64,000 nt of DNA from Anaerolineales bacterium (lineage in GTDB: Bacteria > Chloroflexota > Anaerolineae > Anaerolineales > Villigracilaceae), in the NCBI GenBank assembly GCA_030583905.1, contig CP129481.1:682001-746000 (forward strand), in the 5' to 3' direction. Positions 18,090-25,848 of this stretch are shown here, one piece after another; position 1 is the first letter of the stretch; every line of letters starts with the position of its first letter. The notes beneath the pieces were generated by a model that made no database searches, was not told the origin of the DNA, and saw only the letters and a program-made list of their open reading frames with translations. The translations under genes were made by a program, and so were the position numbers.

Positions 18090-19127
18090 ATGAATAAGAT
18101 TGCAAAATCACTAAAAAAATGGTGGGAAGAATGGGCAAAGCTCGATTTCATTATTTTAGGTTTTGGCATATTGTTAGTTAGTGGATATGTTTTCTACAGG
18201 CAAGAGAATCCTGGCTTAGAGTCTCCATTGATGGATGTCTGGTCTAACATTGCTACAGATTTCGTTATTATCTGGCTAAGTGTAAGGCTAGTAGATACCT
18301 TCTTGCAATCACGAGAAAAACACCACGCAATTAGAAGGGAAATTGTTTACAACCTAAATTTTTTTCGCGTTCAAATCAGGGAATTAGTGCCAAAATTTTA
18401 CCCACGAAATTTATCAAACTTAAAGCAAGAGTTGATGTGGGGGGAGGAACGCCTACCCAAAAGAGTCAATCATCTTACTCCTAGTGAAAATGAAAAAATC
18501 ATCTACATCTTTTCGAAATTAAATCAACTGATTCAGACAGGAGATGAGCTGTTGCAGTCTGAAATTTCTATTTCATTGTCTAGAATTAACTCAGAAATAA
18601 CAGATGATAGCATCCAAGATAAGCGAGAGGAAATCAATGATGCGCTTCGAAGTATCGATACATCAAAAGATAATATCAAGAATGATATCCTGAATTTCAG
18701 GAGCCTTATTTCAAGTAATGAGGATTTTTTCAACGAAAGTGATTTGGAACGTCTTTACGATTATTGCAACTTAAAATTATCACTTAGCGATGATGAGAAT
18801 TACAGGTACCATCCTGTTCCATATATCAACGGAACAGGACTCTACAAGATTGCATCTCTCAAAAACATTGAACACGAATGGAGATTGTTGGCTGATCATC
18901 CAGAATATGATTACGAAAAGCTATTCGAATTGATAGAATCATCCAAACAATCTATTCTCAATGACAAAAAACTTCCTAAAAAATTGGTTTCTGTAATCAT
19001 GGATTTCTTTAGCGAAGTTTATAAATTTGCTAAATGTCATCAAAAATTGAGAGCGATGGTTGACGAAATCACAATATTGATTGACGATACTCGATTCGAC
19101 ATAATGGAAGAGTCAGAACTAGATTGA
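18090..19127 (+). CDS. Hypothetical membrane protein with long coiled cytosolic region, accessory
   Basis: 345 residues. Two membrane helices lie near the N terminus (FIILGFGILLVSGYVFY and MDVWSNIATDFVIIWLSVRLV). A basic stretch and a long helical Glu/Lys/Ser/Asn-rich soluble domain (80-345) follow. No catalytic motif is visible. The gene is strongly AT-rich compared with its surroundings and uses AT-ending codons. AAGAGG lies 9-10 bases before the ATG. Spacer 17957-18089 contains a GC-rich, CTCCGCTCGGAG-type hairpin. No function can be assigned. Confidence 0.7.
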   Translation: MNKIAKSLKKWWEEWAKLDFIILGFGILLVSGYVFYRQENPGLESPLMDVWSNIATDFVIIWLSVRLVDTFLQSREKHHAIRREIVYNLNFFRVQIRELVPKFYPRNLSNLKQELMWGEERLPKRVNHLTPSENEKIIYIFSKLNQLIQTGDELLQSEISISLSRINSEITDDSIQDKREEINDALRSIDTSKDNIKNDILNFRSLISSNEDFFNESDLERLYDYCNLKLSLSDDENYRYHPVPYINGTGLYKIASLKNIEHEWRLLADHPEYDYEKLFELIESSKQSILNDKKLPKKLVSVIMDFFSEVYKFAKCHQKLRAMVDEITILIDDTRFDIMEESELD

Positions 19128-19133
19128 TGAACA

Positions 19134-19170
19134 CTGTCCACCGATTAACAGCAGTGTCAACCCCAAAGGG
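19134..19170 (+). repeat. 37-bp post-gene direct repeat, copy 1
   Basis: Starts 7 bases after the stop of the 345-aa gene. It matches copy 2 (19816-19852) at 32 of 37 positions; the shared core is AGTGTCAACCCC. Confidence 0.75.
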
Positions 19171-19199
19171 TTGCCCCTCCCGTCCCACTTCGTGGTCCA

Positions 19200-19266
19200 C
19201 CCTCCCCAAATACGACATTTCAAGTTGGGTAGGGATGTAGGATGTACAAGTCGTATTTGGAGAGGG
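19200..19266. repeat. 17-bp inverted repeat with 33-nt loop
   Basis: CCCTCCCCAAATACGAC (19200-19216) and GTCGTATTTGGAGAGGG (19250-19266) pair with one mismatch. The loop contains GTTGGGT (19224-19230), which fits the integron R' core consensus GTTRRRY. The element occupies the spacer before the NUDIX gene. Confidence 0.7.
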
Positions 19267-19339
19267 AACTGGTGACGAGGTCCGCAAGGCGGTTGGCGGC
19301 AAGCGCGAGAACAGAGATGAAGATTTTAGAGAAATACAA

Positions 19340-19792
19340 ATGGCATCAGGAGAAATAGTGTCCGTTCCTGAATTTGGAACTAAGCAAGTTGGTATAGATT
19401 ATATTGCTCGACCCGGCGTGTATGCTGTCATCGAAAACAATGATAGACAGATTGCTGTGATTGAGACGAGTAATAGTTATTTTCTGCCAGGTGGTGGAAT
19501 TGATACTGGCGAGTCAGTTGTTGATGCCTTGAAACGCGAAGTCATGGAAGAAATTGGCTATCAATCCTCCATACTAGCAGAAATAGGTGAGGCTGTCGAA
19601 TATATCGATGCTGAAAGCGAAGGAAAACATTATCAAATCCGCAGCAGATTTTACAAAGTACAACTTGGCTCTAAAGCTGGAGACAGAATCGAAAAGGATC
19701 ATCAACTTGTTTGGCTATTGCTAGTAGATGCTATTAAACTTCTGAAACGACAGGGTCAGGTATGGGCAGTCCAGAGTATGGTAAAAGACTGA
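19340..19792 (+). CDS. NUDIX hydrolase
   Basis: 150 residues. The complete Nudix box is GGGIDTGESVVDALKREVMEEIGY (split here as GGGIDTGESVV and DALKREVMEEIGY), matching GX5EX7REUXEEXGU with the metal-binding REVMEE. The preceding strands (YAVIENNDRQIAVIETSNSYFLP) and the following HYQIRSRFYKV are typical. The family hydrolyses nucleoside diphosphates linked to other groups; the substrate here is unknown. The start codon at 19340 has no clear ribosome site, and GTG at 19360 is out of frame. Moderately AT-rich, in the accessory run. Such genes are frequent cargo of gene cassettes. Confidence 0.9.
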   Translation: MASGEIVSVPEFGTKQVGIDYIARPGVYAVIENNDRQIAVIETSNSYFLPGGGIDTGESVVDALKREVMEEIGYQSSILAEIGEAVEYIDAESEGKHYQIRSRFYKVQLGSKAGDRIEKDHQLVWLLLVDAIKLLKRQGQVWAVQSMVKD

Positions 19793-19815
19793 AGAGAGGT
19801 GCTCGATAGAAGATG

Positions 19816-19852
19816 CTGCCCACCGATAAATAGGAGTGTCAACCCCGAAGGG
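19816..19852 (+). repeat. 37-bp post-gene direct repeat, copy 2
   Basis: Starts 24 bases after the NUDIX stop and is 32/37 identical to copy 1 at 19134. Both copies sit in the same place relative to a gene end, as a cassette recombination site or shared 3' element would. Confidence 0.75.
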
Positions 19853-19913
19853 GCGCTCCGCGCAGAAGTCTTTCGGCTGGACGGGATCGCCGTAAATTTT
19901 GGTGACATTTTAT

Positions 19914-20348
19914 ATGAGCATACAAAAACAAATCAAAGAGTATATTTCCAGCCAACCTGAACCAAAACGCAGCGATATGCAAGAGTTGCACCGCGTCATT
20001 CTGGAAATAATGCCAGCATGTAAATTATGGTTCTTGGATGGTAAAAACAGCGAAAATAAAATTGTCTCCAACCCTAATATCGGATATGGGCTTCGTACCA
20101 TTAAATATGCCGATGGGAAAACCAGAGAGTTTTATCAAGTTGGCTTGAGCGCAAACAAAACCGGTATCTCCGTCTACATACTTGGGATCAAGGATAAGAA
20201 ATATTTAGCCCAGACATATGGAAAAAAACTTGGCAAGGCGAGCGTGAGCGGATATTGCATTAAGTTCAAGGCGCTGAAAGATATAAACCTTGACGTCCTT
20301 GAAGCGGCGATACGATATGGGGTTCAGAATGAAATAGAACATGATTAA
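19914..20348 (+). CDS. DUF1801 (YdhG-like) domain protein
   Basis: 144 residues from the ATG at 19914 (MSIQKQIKEYISSQPEPKRS). A longer TTG/GTG frame exists but lacks support. The family pattern is clear: helical start with SQPEPKRSDMQELHRVILEI, then GYGLRTIKYADGKTREFYQVGLS and ISVYILGIKDKKYLAQTYGK with the conserved late VSGYCIKFKALKDIN segment. DUF1801 proteins are small, soluble and of unproven function. No ribosome site is evident. It is the third orphan gene of the accessory run. Confidence 0.8.
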   Translation: MSIQKQIKEYISSQPEPKRSDMQELHRVILEIMPACKLWFLDGKNSENKIVSNPNIGYGLRTIKYADGKTREFYQVGLSANKTGISVYILGIKDKKYLAQTYGKKLGKASVSGYCIKFKALKDINLDVLEAAIRYGVQNEIEHD

Positions 20349-20427
20349 AAGACAAAACTCGCAATGGTTGAGTTACGGAAATTTTCAGTCGTTTCTCAAA
20401 ATCCAGTGAGTCTTAAGGCAAAGAGCC

Positions 20428-20490
20428 GCCGAACACGGCGTGCCCCCCGTCCCCGCTTCGCTCGGGCAGGGTGGCGCAGGGCGGTTGGTC
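20428..20490 (+). other. Integron attC-like recombination site (candidate)
   Basis: A 63-bp imperfect palindrome between two orphan genes. The left end GCCGAAC-ACGGCGTGC fits an R''-L'' core (RYYYAAC with one mismatch, then GCGTGC). The centre is CCCCGCTTCGCTCGGG, a GC stem with a TTCG-type loop. The right end GGCGCAGGGCG-GTTGGTC resembles L'-R' (GTTRRRY with one mismatch). Its left 16 bases are nearly identical to the half site at 21150. No integrase is in the window. Confidence 0.45.
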
Positions 20491-20540
20491 GGCAAATTGA
20501 TGATCAACTCTGAGGGAAAAGAACCATTGTAAGGAGAAGG

Positions 20541-21086
20541 ATGAGAATGGCAGATCGGTATATAGCATTCCTGCGCGGCATTAACGTTGGCGGCCATCGG
20601 GTCAAAATGGAACAATTACGTACCGTGTTCACAGAACTTGGACTAACTAACGTGCGCTCTTACATCAATAGTGGAAATCTATTCTTCGATACGAACGAGA
20701 AGGATCGTCAAGGATTGACCGAACGCATTGAGCGGCATTTGCATGGCACGCTGGGTTATGAAGTCCCCGTGTTTCTGAGAACAGTAGCCGAACTCAAAGC
20801 CATTTTGGCGCAAAATCCTTTCAAAGAAATCAAACAAACGGAAGAGCAACGATATTGCGTTATATTCACCGCTGTCCCCCTAAACAAGGGGCTGCTTTTA
20901 CCGATCCATTCCACTACGAATGACATGGATCTCATAGCTGTCAACAAGTATGAGGCATTTGTAGTATGGCACCTTGTCAACGGAAGACCGCCTTCTGGCA
21001 CGTTTCCCGCGAATACCCTTCCAGCAAGGAGTACTTCAAGGTTTTTCCATACTCTGGAAAAGATACTCCGCGCTGCCCAGGAATAA
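20541..21086 (+). CDS. DUF1697 domain protein
   Basis: 181 residues; the start could also be the second ATG at 20547 (MADRYIAFLRGINVGGHRVK). AAGGAG is 4 or 10 bases away respectively. DUF1697 hallmarks are FLRGINVGG, LGLTNVRSYINSGNLFF and the C-terminal STSRFFHTLEKILRAA. The family is widespread, small and soluble, and is often cargo of mobile DNA. Its role is unknown. The composition is nearer to the host average than that of its left neighbours. It is the last gene before the mccB cluster. Confidence 0.88.
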   Translation: MRMADRYIAFLRGINVGGHRVKMEQLRTVFTELGLTNVRSYINSGNLFFDTNEKDRQGLTERIERHLHGTLGYEVPVFLRTVAELKAILAQNPFKEIKQTEEQRYCVIFTAVPLNKGLLLPIHSTTNDMDLIAVNKYEAFVVWHLVNGRPPSGTFPANTLPARSTSRFFHTLEKILRAAQE

Positions 21087-21149
21087 AATACGTACGGCTG
21101 TTTACCTGGTTGGTGGTCCAAGATGAAAGCTGTTATTACCATCAATGTC

Positions 21150-21165
21150 GCCCAACACAGCGTGC
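21150..21165 (+). other. attC-like half site (candidate)
   Basis: GCCCAAC-ACAGCGTGC exactly satisfies the R'' consensus RYYYAAC followed by the GCGTGC L''-type motif. It matches the left end of the 20428 site at 14 of 16 positions. No matching right half follows; repeat DNA begins instead, so the site looks truncated. Confidence 0.4.
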
Positions 21166-21184
21166 GGGATTAGAAACGGGATTT

Positions 21185-21374
21185 CAAGGGCGGGTGGTTT
21201 GGAGAGCGGAATTTCATGGGCGAGATGACCTCGCCCCTACGGGCGGATGGGGTTTGCAAACCTTCCAACCTTCAAACAAAATGTGCTAGACTCACACAAA
21301 TTCGTTCGTCTTCCCTGCCCGACCCGTTCCACAACGACCATCCGACCACCAGACCATTAGACTGCCAGACCACT
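21185..21374. repeat. Repeat-rich spacer before mccB
   Basis: Contains arms of the GGGCGA...TCGCCCCTACGGGCG element (about 21209-21245), a pyrimidine/purine microrepeat AACCTTCCAACCTTCAAAC (about 21259-21277) and, at 21331-21374, five GACCA/GACTG-type units just before the mccB ATG. No gene is seen in the 289-bp spacer 21087-21375. Confidence 0.6.
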
Positions 21375-21375
21375 T

Positions 21376-22998
21376 ATGGAAACCCTGTCCTCCGCCCTCG
21401 ACCCCAACTCACCCGAATTCAAAGCCAACGCCGAGCATCACCGCGCCCTGGCACAGGAACTGAAGAAACAGCTAGCCATTGTCCGCGAGGGAGGCGGCGA
21501 GAAGTACCGCAAGCGGCATGAAGAGCAGGGCAAGTTGTTCGTGCGCGAACGCATCGAACGCCTGCTCGACCCCGGCGCGCCGTTCCTTGAACTGTCCACG
21601 CTGGCGGCGCACGATCTCTATGACGGCGGGGCACCCGGCGCGGGGATTGTGACAGGCATCGGGCGCGTCGCGAAGCGCGAAGTGTTGATCGTCGCCAACG
21701 ATGCCACGGTCAAGGGCGGCTCGTACTTCCCGATGACGGTCAAGAAACACCTGCGCGCCCAGCAGATCGCCGAGGAGAACCACCTGCCCTGCCTGTATCT
21801 GGTCGACTCGGGCGGCGCGAACCTGCCCTTTCAAGATGAGGTCTTCCCCGATGCGCATCACTTCGGGCGCATTTTTTACAATCAGGCGCGCATGTCTGCC
21901 AAGCGCATTCCGCAGATCGCCGCGGTGATGGGCAGTTGCACAGCGGGCGGCGCGTACGTGCCTGCCATGAGCGACGAAGCGGTCATCGTCAAAGGCGCGG
22001 GCACGATCTTCCTCGGCGGACCTCCGCTGGTGAAAGCCGCCACGGGCGAGGATGTCACTGCCGAGGAGTTGGGCGGCGCGGATGTCCACACGCGCAAGTC
22101 GGGCGTGGCGGATCACTTCGCCGAGGATGACGACCATGCCATCGAAATCCTTCGCTCGATTGTTGAAACTCTCCCCCGTGGACATGTCCATTCGCATCTT
22201 TCCGCGCTCGAAGTTGCCCCGCCCGAAGAACCCTTGTACCACGCTGACGAATTGTACGGCGTCCTGCCGCGCACCTTCAAAGAGTCCTTCGACGTGCGCG
22301 AGATCATCGCCCGCATCGTGGACGGCAGCAAGTTTCGCGAGTTCAAGGCGCGCTACGGCACGACTCTCATCTGCGGGTTCGCGCGCATCCACGGCTACCC
22401 GGTCGGCATCATCGCCAACAACGGCGTCTTATTTAGTGAGTCCGCGCTGAAGGGTACGCATTTCATTGAGTTATGCGACCAGCGCGGCATTCCGCTCATC
22501 TTTTTGCAGAATATCACCGGCTTCATGGTCGGCAAGGAATACGAAACGGGCGGCATCGCCAAGGACGGTGCGAAGATGGTCCATGCGGTGGCGACGACCC
22601 GCGTCCCCAAGTTGACGCTGGTCATCGGCGGCTCGTTCGGCGCGGGCAACTACGCCATGGCGGGTCGCGCCTACGGGTCGCGCTTCTTGTGGATGTGGCC
22701 CAACGCGCGCATCTCGGTCATGGGCGGGGAGCAAGCCGCGAACGTGCTCTTAACCATCAAGCAGGATCAACTCGTCCGCGAGGGCAAACCTCCGCTCACT
22801 GTGGAAGAGGCGGAGGAGTTCAAACGTCCGCTGTTGGAGAAGTACGAACGCGAAGGCAGTCCCTACCATTCCTCCGCGCGGTTGTGGGATGATGGGGTGA
22901 TCGACCCTGTGGATACGAGGCAGGTACTGGGGCTGGCTTTGTCCGTGGTGCTGAATGCGCCGAAAGAAGATGGCGGCTTCGGCGTGTTCAGAATGTAG
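21376..22998 (+). CDS. mccB: Acyl-CoA carboxylase carboxyltransferase subunit (methylcrotonyl-CoA carboxylase beta type)
   Basis: 540 residues. Transfers CO2 from carboxybiotin to the gamma carbon of an acyl-CoA, most likely 3-methylcrotonyl-CoA. Two crotonase-like halves are complete: [33 protein letters not shown] and [14 protein letters not shown] in the N half; [53 protein letters not shown] and [13 protein letters not shown] in the C half. These are MCC/AccD1-type rather than propionyl-CoA-type signatures. The biotin carboxylase (25838), biotinyl protein (27419), MaoC hydratase and CitE-like lyase lie downstream on the same strand. Together they resemble the mycobacterial accD1-accA1-fadE19-Rv2499c-Rv2498c leucine catabolic cluster. 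Confidence 0.9.
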   Translation: METLSSALDPNSPEFKANAEHHRALAQELKKQLAIVREGGGEKYRKRHEEQGKLFVRERIERLLDPGAPFLELSTLAAHDLYDGGAPGAGIVTGIGRVAKREVLIVANDATVKGGSYFPMTVKKHLRAQQIAEENHLPCLYLVDSGGANLPFQDEVFPDAHHFGRIFYNQARMSAKRIPQIAAVMGSCTAGGAYVPAMSDEAVIVKGAGTIFLGGPPLVKAATGEDVTAEELGGADVHTRKSGVADHFAEDDDHAIEILRSIVETLPRGHVHSHLSALEVAPPEEPLYHADELYGVLPRTFKESFDVREIIARIVDGSKFREFKARYGTTLICGFARIHGYPVGIIANNGVLFSESALKGTHFIELCDQRGIPLIFLQNITGFMVGKEYETGGIAKDGAKMVHAVATTRVPKLTLVIGGSFGAGNYAMAGRAYGSRFLWMWPNARISVMGGEQAANVLLTIKQDQLVREGKPPLTVEEAEEFKRPLLEKYEREGSPYHSSARLWDDGVIDPVDTRQVLGLALSVVLNAPKEDGGFGVFRM

Positions 22999-23012
22999 AA
23001 AGGGAAACCAGA

Positions 23013-23591
23013 ATGGATTTCGCGAAACAATGCCTTGATACGTCTTTGAAAATTATAGCGTCGCCAACTCCTGCAACTTTCTCGGCTGAAGCTGGTAAAG
23101 GCAATAAACGTTTTTCCGGGATTGTGGTCTGGCTGGTGCTATTTGCTATTTACGTTTCTATTATGGTCACAATCGGCACTGAAAATCTACTTGTCGCCCC
23201 GGTAATAGCGATAACCTTGTCAATATTTATTCCAGCGACAGTTATCCTTGCAGTGTCCGCAGCAAATCTTGTTTATCAAAAGGTATTCCATCACAACAAG
23301 TACATTTACGACAAAATTCTCTACATCTCAACAGCAATAATTGTGTCCATTCAGGTTATTGCCCTTCCTGCAATTCTACTTATACCCGAGAGCTTTAAAG
23401 ATTTTCTTGGATATGCAGTATGGGTATATCAATTTGCCCTGCTTTCGGTTGCGTTCAAATCCATCAGCGGGCTTAAATATTGGCAGTCTTTTATAACGAC
23501 AATCATAGCTGTGTTTGCAGGTATTGGAATTTGGCTTTGTCTTGGTCCCTTCTTGTTCAGTATGATGAGCGGCGTAGCCAGCGTATTTTAG
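23013..23591 (+). CDS. Hypothetical polytopic membrane protein (Yip1-like topology)
   Basis: 192 residues with five or so membrane helices (GIVVWLVLFAIYVSIMVTIG, VIAITLSIFIPATVILAVSA, ILYISTAIIVSIQVIALPAI and two C-terminal ones). The N-terminal LKIIASPTPATFSAEAG and general layout resemble YIP1/DUF1282-type proteins, but this is weak. It is more AT-rich than mccB, 14 bases upstream, and than the DUF1579 gene 9 bases downstream, so it appears inserted into the cluster. AAAGGGAAACC before the ATG is a poor ribosome site. Confidence 0.65.
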   Translation: MDFAKQCLDTSLKIIASPTPATFSAEAGKGNKRFSGIVVWLVLFAIYVSIMVTIGTENLLVAPVIAITLSIFIPATVILAVSAANLVYQKVFHHNKYIYDKILYISTAIIVSIQVIALPAILLIPESFKDFLGYAVWVYQFALLSVAFKSISGLKYWQSFITTIIAVFAGIGIWLCLGPFLFSMMSGVASVF

Positions 23592-23600
23592 AAAAATAAA

Positions 23601-24092
23601 ATGTCTCACAAAACCTCCTCCCCCCACCACTTCCTCTCCCAACTCGCCGGTCACTGGCAGGGGACTTCCAAATTGTGGCTGGAACCAGATAAACTTGCCA
23701 ACGAAGCGCCTGTGGTCGGGACGATCCAACTCGTCCTCGATGGTCGCTTTGCGTTGTTCCTGTATCAATCCACCATCGAAGATGAAGCGCAGCACGGCAT
23801 GATCACTTTCGGTTACAACACCCTGCTCGACCGCTACGAAGCCAGCTGGGTGGACTCGTTCCACAACAACACCGCCATCATGTTCTGCACGGGCGACGCG
23901 AAGGGGAACGGCTTCTTCGTGCTTGGCAGTTATCCCGATCCCTCCGGTGGACCGGACTGGGGCTGGCGCACGGAAGTGGAACTCATTAATAATGATCGTC
24001 TTATCATTACGGCGTACAATATCACTCCGGAAGGCATGGAAGGCAAGGCAACTGAATTGAGTCTCACCCGCATCCGACAGGAGCATGAATAA
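23601..24092 (+). CDS. DUF1579 domain protein
   Basis: 163 residues. Beta-barrel-like small protein with the DUF1579 pattern: LAGHWQGTSKLWLEPD, LDGRFALFLYQST, GYNTLLDRYEASWVDSFHNN, VLGSYPDPSGGPDWGWRTE and ITAYNITPEGMEGKATEL. Family members are lipocalin-like and of unknown ligand. Its last base overlaps the ATG of the methyltransferase (TAATG), so the two are co-translated. Confidence 0.82.
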   Translation: MSHKTSSPHHFLSQLAGHWQGTSKLWLEPDKLANEAPVVGTIQLVLDGRFALFLYQSTIEDEAQHGMITFGYNTLLDRYEASWVDSFHNNTAIMFCTGDAKGNGFFVLGSYPDPSGGPDWGWRTEVELINNDRLIITAYNITPEGMEGKATELSLTRIRQEHE

Positions 24093-24868
24093 TGACATCT
24101 CAAGAGAACTACGAATACCGCGGTCTGATGGTCAGATACTGGGACCTGCTGCGCGGAGACACCTCCAACTGGCCCGACCGTTTCATGTACCTCGACCTGA
24201 TTCAGCAGTACGGACAGCCCGTCCTTGACGTGGGCTGTTCGAGCGGACGCCTGCTCCTTGATTTTGCCGCGCAGGGCATCGACATCGACGGCGTGGATCT
24301 CTCGCCTGAAATGATCGAACTGTGCGGAGAGAATGCCGCGCGCAAGAACCTCAAGCCCAACCTCTACGTCCAGAACATGACAGAGTTGAACCTGCCGCGC
24401 AAGTACAAGACCATCCTCGTCCCCTCGAGTTCGCTGCAACTGCTCTTGAAACCCGGACAACCCCGGCAAGCCATGCGGCGCTTCCATGACCATCTTGAAG
24501 AGAGCGGCGCGCTGGTCGCTCCGTTCATGACGCTCTGGCGCGAGGGCGATCCGCTGGACAGCGGCTTCGAACAGGAAGCCAAACGCCCTGAAGACGGCGC
24601 AACCATCCGCCGGACGGGCTGGTCACGCTACAACCCGGAGACCAAAATGGAAGACACCCGCGACATGTGGGAGGTCATCCGTGACGGGGTGATGATCCAA
24701 TCGGAGGTGCATTCGCAGTCTCCCGCCACGCTGTCCTATACGCAGGAAGAGGCGCTGGCGCTGTTCGAAGAGGCGGGCTTCAAGGATGTGCAAATCTATA
24801 GCGAGTTCACGTTCGAACCGGTCAAGCCGGACGATACCCTGTTCACCCTGGTGGGAGTCAAGACATGA
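24092..24868 (+). CDS. Class I SAM-dependent methyltransferase
   Basis: 258 residues. The Rossmann methyltransferase motif I is VLDVGCSSGRLLLDFAAQG, followed by motif II IDGVDLSPEMIELC and post-I NLYVQNMTELNLPRKYKTIL. The C-terminal half has RRTGWSRYNPETKMEDTRD and a beta strand layout typical of small-molecule methyltransferases. The acceptor is unknown. It is coupled by overlaps to DUF1579 upstream and the epimerase downstream (ATGA at 24865), which suggests a shared pathway. Confidence 0.88.
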   Translation: MTSQENYEYRGLMVRYWDLLRGDTSNWPDRFMYLDLIQQYGQPVLDVGCSSGRLLLDFAAQGIDIDGVDLSPEMIELCGENAARKNLKPNLYVQNMTELNLPRKYKTILVPSSSLQLLLKPGQPRQAMRRFHDHLEESGALVAPFMTLWREGDPLDSGFEQEAKRPEDGATIRRTGWSRYNPETKMEDTRDMWEVIRDGVMIQSEVHSQSPATLSYTQEEALALFEEAGFKDVQIYSEFTFEPVKPDDTLFTLVGVKT

Positions 24869-25848
24869 AGATCCTCATCCTCGGCGGCACGCGCTTTCTC
24901 GGACGTCACCTCGTCAATTCCGCCCGCGCCCGCAGGCATGAGGTGACGCTCTTCAACCGCGGGCAGACGAACCCCGAACTGTTCCAGAAGGTGAAAAAGA
25001 TACGGGGAGACAGGGAACAGGATTTGGATCAACTTGCGGGGCAGTGGGATGCGGTGATCGACACGTGCGGTTATCTTCCGCGCCTTGTCCGCATGTCGGC
25101 GGAGGCGCTTAAGGGCAAGGTCGGGCAGTATGTCTTCATCTCCAGCATTTCGGCGTATGAAAGTTTCCACAAGGCGGGCATCCGCGAGAGCGACCCGGTG
25201 GGAATGCTTGAAGATGAAACGACCGAGCAGATCACGGGCGAAACCTACGGACCGTTGAAGGCGTTGTGCGAACGCGCCGCGCAGGATGTGTTCGGCATCA
25301 ATTCGCTCATCATCCGCCCCGGGTTGGTGGTGGGACCGCACGACCCGACCGACCGTTTCACCTATTGGGTTTCGCGCATCGCGCGCGGCGGCGATGTGCT
25401 CGCGCCGGAAGGACCCAACGCGCCGACACAGATCATCGATGTGCGCGACCTCGCCGATTTCATCCTGCAATTGATCGAGCAGGATGTTTCGGGCGTCTTT
25501 AACGTCACAGGCGAGACCGTTTCGCTGGAGACCGTATTCCAAACCTGCAAGATCGCCAGCGGCAGCGATGCGCACTTCAAGTGGGCGCCGGTCGAGTTTT
25601 TGAAGCAGCACCAGGTCAACCCATGGAGCGACATGCCCGCATGGCTGCCCGACGCCGATGAATCCCGGGGCTTTGCGCGCGTGGATATTTCCAAGGCGCT
25701 GCAGGCGGGGCTTGAGTTCACGCCGCTGCTCGATACCGTGCGCGATACGCTGGCGTGGGCATCGGACCTGCCCGACGAATATACGATGAAGGCGGGCTTG
25801 AAACCCGAACGCGAGAAGGAATTATTGGAACTGTTGAATGTTCAATAA
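24865..25848 (+). CDS. NAD-dependent epimerase/dehydratase (extended SDR)
   Basis: 327 residues. The N-terminal nucleotide-binding motif GGTRFLGRHLV (GxxxxxG variant of extended SDRs) follows MKILIL. ISSISAYESF carries the Ser region and ETYGPLKALCE the YxxxK catalytic pair. RPGLVVGPHDPTDRFTYWV and IDVRDLADFI are typical. Members of this RmlD/isoflavone-reductase-like group act on nucleotide sugars or unknown metabolites. The start overlaps the methyltransferase stop; the end overlaps the biotin carboxylase start by 11 bases. Confidence 0.88.
   Translation: MKILILGGTRFLGRHLVNSARARRHEVTLFNRGQTNPELFQKVKKIRGDREQDLDQLAGQWDAVIDTCGYLPRLVRMSAEALKGKVGQYVFISSISAYESFHKAGIRESDPVGMLEDETTEQITGETYGPLKALCERAAQDVFGINSLIIRPGLVVGPHDPTDRFTYWVSRIARGGDVLAPEGPNAPTQIIDVRDLADFILQLIEQDVSGVFNVTGETVSLETVFQTCKIASGSDAHFKWAPVEFLKQHQVNPWSDMPAWLPDADESRGFARVDISKALQAGLEFTPLLDTVRDTLAWASDLPDEYTMKAGLKPEREKELLELLNVQ

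Noticed and set aside
21472..22392. 306-aa minus-strand frame opposite mccB
   Set aside because: Antisense shadow of a high-G+C codon pattern (Arg/Ala/Asp rich), no start signal.
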